NCBI GenBank assembly: GCA_038749105.1
Contig: JBCDIM010000001.1
Location: 62,001-126,000 of the forward strand
Source: JBCCOW01 sp038749105
Lineage (GTDB): Bacteria; Planctomycetota; Phycisphaerae; Phycisphaerales; Phycisphaeraceae
Direction of reading: 5' to 3'
DNA: 64,000 bases
The stretch's first letter is position 1. Every line of letters begins with the position of its first letter. Under the pieces are notes generated by a model. The model saw only the letters and a list, made by a program, of their open reading frames with translations. It had not been told where the DNA came from and searched no databases. The position numbers and the translations under genes are program-made. Shown one piece after another: positions 63,420-64,000 of this stretch.

Positions 63420-64000
63420 TTAAGGTTCACTGGTGGCAGCGGCGAAGTCGGCCCATGTGTCGAACAGCGCGATCTCATCGATGGCGAAAGTGCGCCCCGG
63501 CAAGTAAAGCTGCGACTCAATGCCCAGGCGTGTTGCAGGGGCGTCGTTACGCGTGATCGAAGCGGTCAGCTGCCACTGCGGCTCCTGCTCGGAGAGCTTG
63601 TCGTCGGGGGTGAAGACAGCAAGATGGATGTGGTCTTGGCCCCGAGCCTGCGTGACCACTTTGGCGATCAATAGGTAGGTCTCGCCCGCGGTGTAATCGG
63701 TCTCACCCAGCACGCGGGCCTTGGAGGTGCGGTTCTGGATCTGCAACCTCAGGCTGTTTCGTGCCTCACCGCTGTTACCCAGGCCGATGCGGGTCTGGTT
63801 GTTGCCGAGCTGCAGGAAGACGCGCGAGGCGCCGCTGGGGTGGTTGCCAGACCATCGGATCAGCGCACTGATGTACCGGGTGCTGTCTGTTGACCAATCG
63901 ATCGGGGCTTGGAGTCCCCGCCAGATCTGCACCTTGCGTCCAGCCTCGACTTCGAAGCGGTGTCCGCCGGGCGTGTGCCCAATGCTCTCGAGGGCGGGCG
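63420..64000 (-). CDS. C-terminal part of a lectin-domain protein (cut by window edge)
   Basis: The reading frame is open to the right edge, so about 193 C-terminal residues are seen and the start is outside. The visible part is one beta-sandwich of laminin-G/concanavalin type: YISALIRWSGNHPSGASRVF, TYLLIAKVVTQARG, HIHLAVFTPDDKL, FAIDEIALFDTWADFA. Such domains end many planctomycete sugar-active secreted proteins. It precedes the SSS symporter on the same strand and is probably the cassette's surface or enzyme protein. Its catalytic part, if any, lies outside. Confidence 0.8.
   Translation of the reverse strand, partial: PALESIGHTPGGHRFEVEAGRKVQIWRGLQAPIDWSTDSTRYISALIRWSGNHPSGASRVFLQLGNNQTRIGLGNSGEARNSLRLQIQNRTSKARVLGETDYTAGETYLLIAKVVTQARGQDHIHLAVFTPDDKLSEQEPQWQLTASITRNDAPATRLGIESQLYLPGRTFAIDEIALFDTWADFAAATSEP

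Overview
The window looks like chromosomal DNA of a marine, polysaccharide-degrading planctomycete, most likely class Phycisphaerae. It is GC-rich. It carries PEP-CTERM sorting proteins, pseudopilins with a C-terminal H-x9-DG-type motif, secreted S1 sulfatases, LacI regulators and SSS-type sodium/sugar symporters, a combination typical of that group. No ribosomal RNA, intact tRNA, CRISPR array or phage structural gene is visible.

Layout. 1-15.6 kb: a sulfatase locus. A minus-strand run (sulfatase, PEP-CTERM protein, pseudopilin, cut sulfatase) diverges from LacI > beta-mannosidase > lipoprotein sulfatase. A second minus-strand pair (unknown 726-aa secreted protein > sulfatase) follows, then a secreted beta-helix protein. 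15.6-25 kb: a 1608-aa GH2-like enzyme, a LacI gene with a clear promoter and palindromic operator, a PEP-CTERM protein and a BNR/propeller PEP-CTERM protein. 24.8-25.9 kb: a decayed IS5-like element. 25.9-35.1 kb: a 2-hydroxyacid dehydrogenase, then PEP-CTERM > LacI > pseudopilin > heparinase II/III-like lyase > SSS symporter. 35.5-40.4 kb: LacI > PEP-CTERM > pseudopilin > beta-helix protein. 40.4-46.8 kb: a second broken IS5-like copy with both ends, a GH29 fucosidase, a pseudopilin, a DapB/diaminopentanoate-dehydrogenase-like oxidoreductase, a PEP-CTERM protein and a small secreted protein. 46.8-53.6 kb: two gamma-glutamyltransferases around a sigma-54 activator with a degenerate receiver domain and an NhaC-family antiporter, with a good -24/-12 promoter before the antiporter. 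53.6-54.2 kb: the 3' half of a Met-type (CAT) tRNA, resembling an integration scar. 54.3-59.9 kb: LacI > PEP-CTERM > pseudopilin > GH42-like enzyme, then a truncated gene fused to the 3' end of an SSS symporter. 60-64 kb: a PEP-CTERM protein, an SSS symporter and a cut lectin-like gene on the minus strand.

How it works together. The main pattern is a repeated cassette: one LacI regulator, one PEP-CTERM surface protein, one pseudopilin, one polysaccharide-active enzyme and often one SSS symporter. It occurs five times with unrelated enzymes. Most of the LacI genes have their own, different CG-centred palindrome at a TTGACA-type promoter, which suggests each cassette answers to its own sugar signal. 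The enzymes (S1 sulfatases, beta-mannosidase, fucosidase, GH2, GH42-like, heparinase-like, beta-helix, BNR propeller) suggest sulfated, fucose- and uronate-containing algal polysaccharides, but the exact substrates cannot be read from the sequence. The sigma-54/antiporter/gamma-glutamyltransferase group is a separate unit, probably linked to glutathione or gamma-glutamyl peptide use and ion balance.
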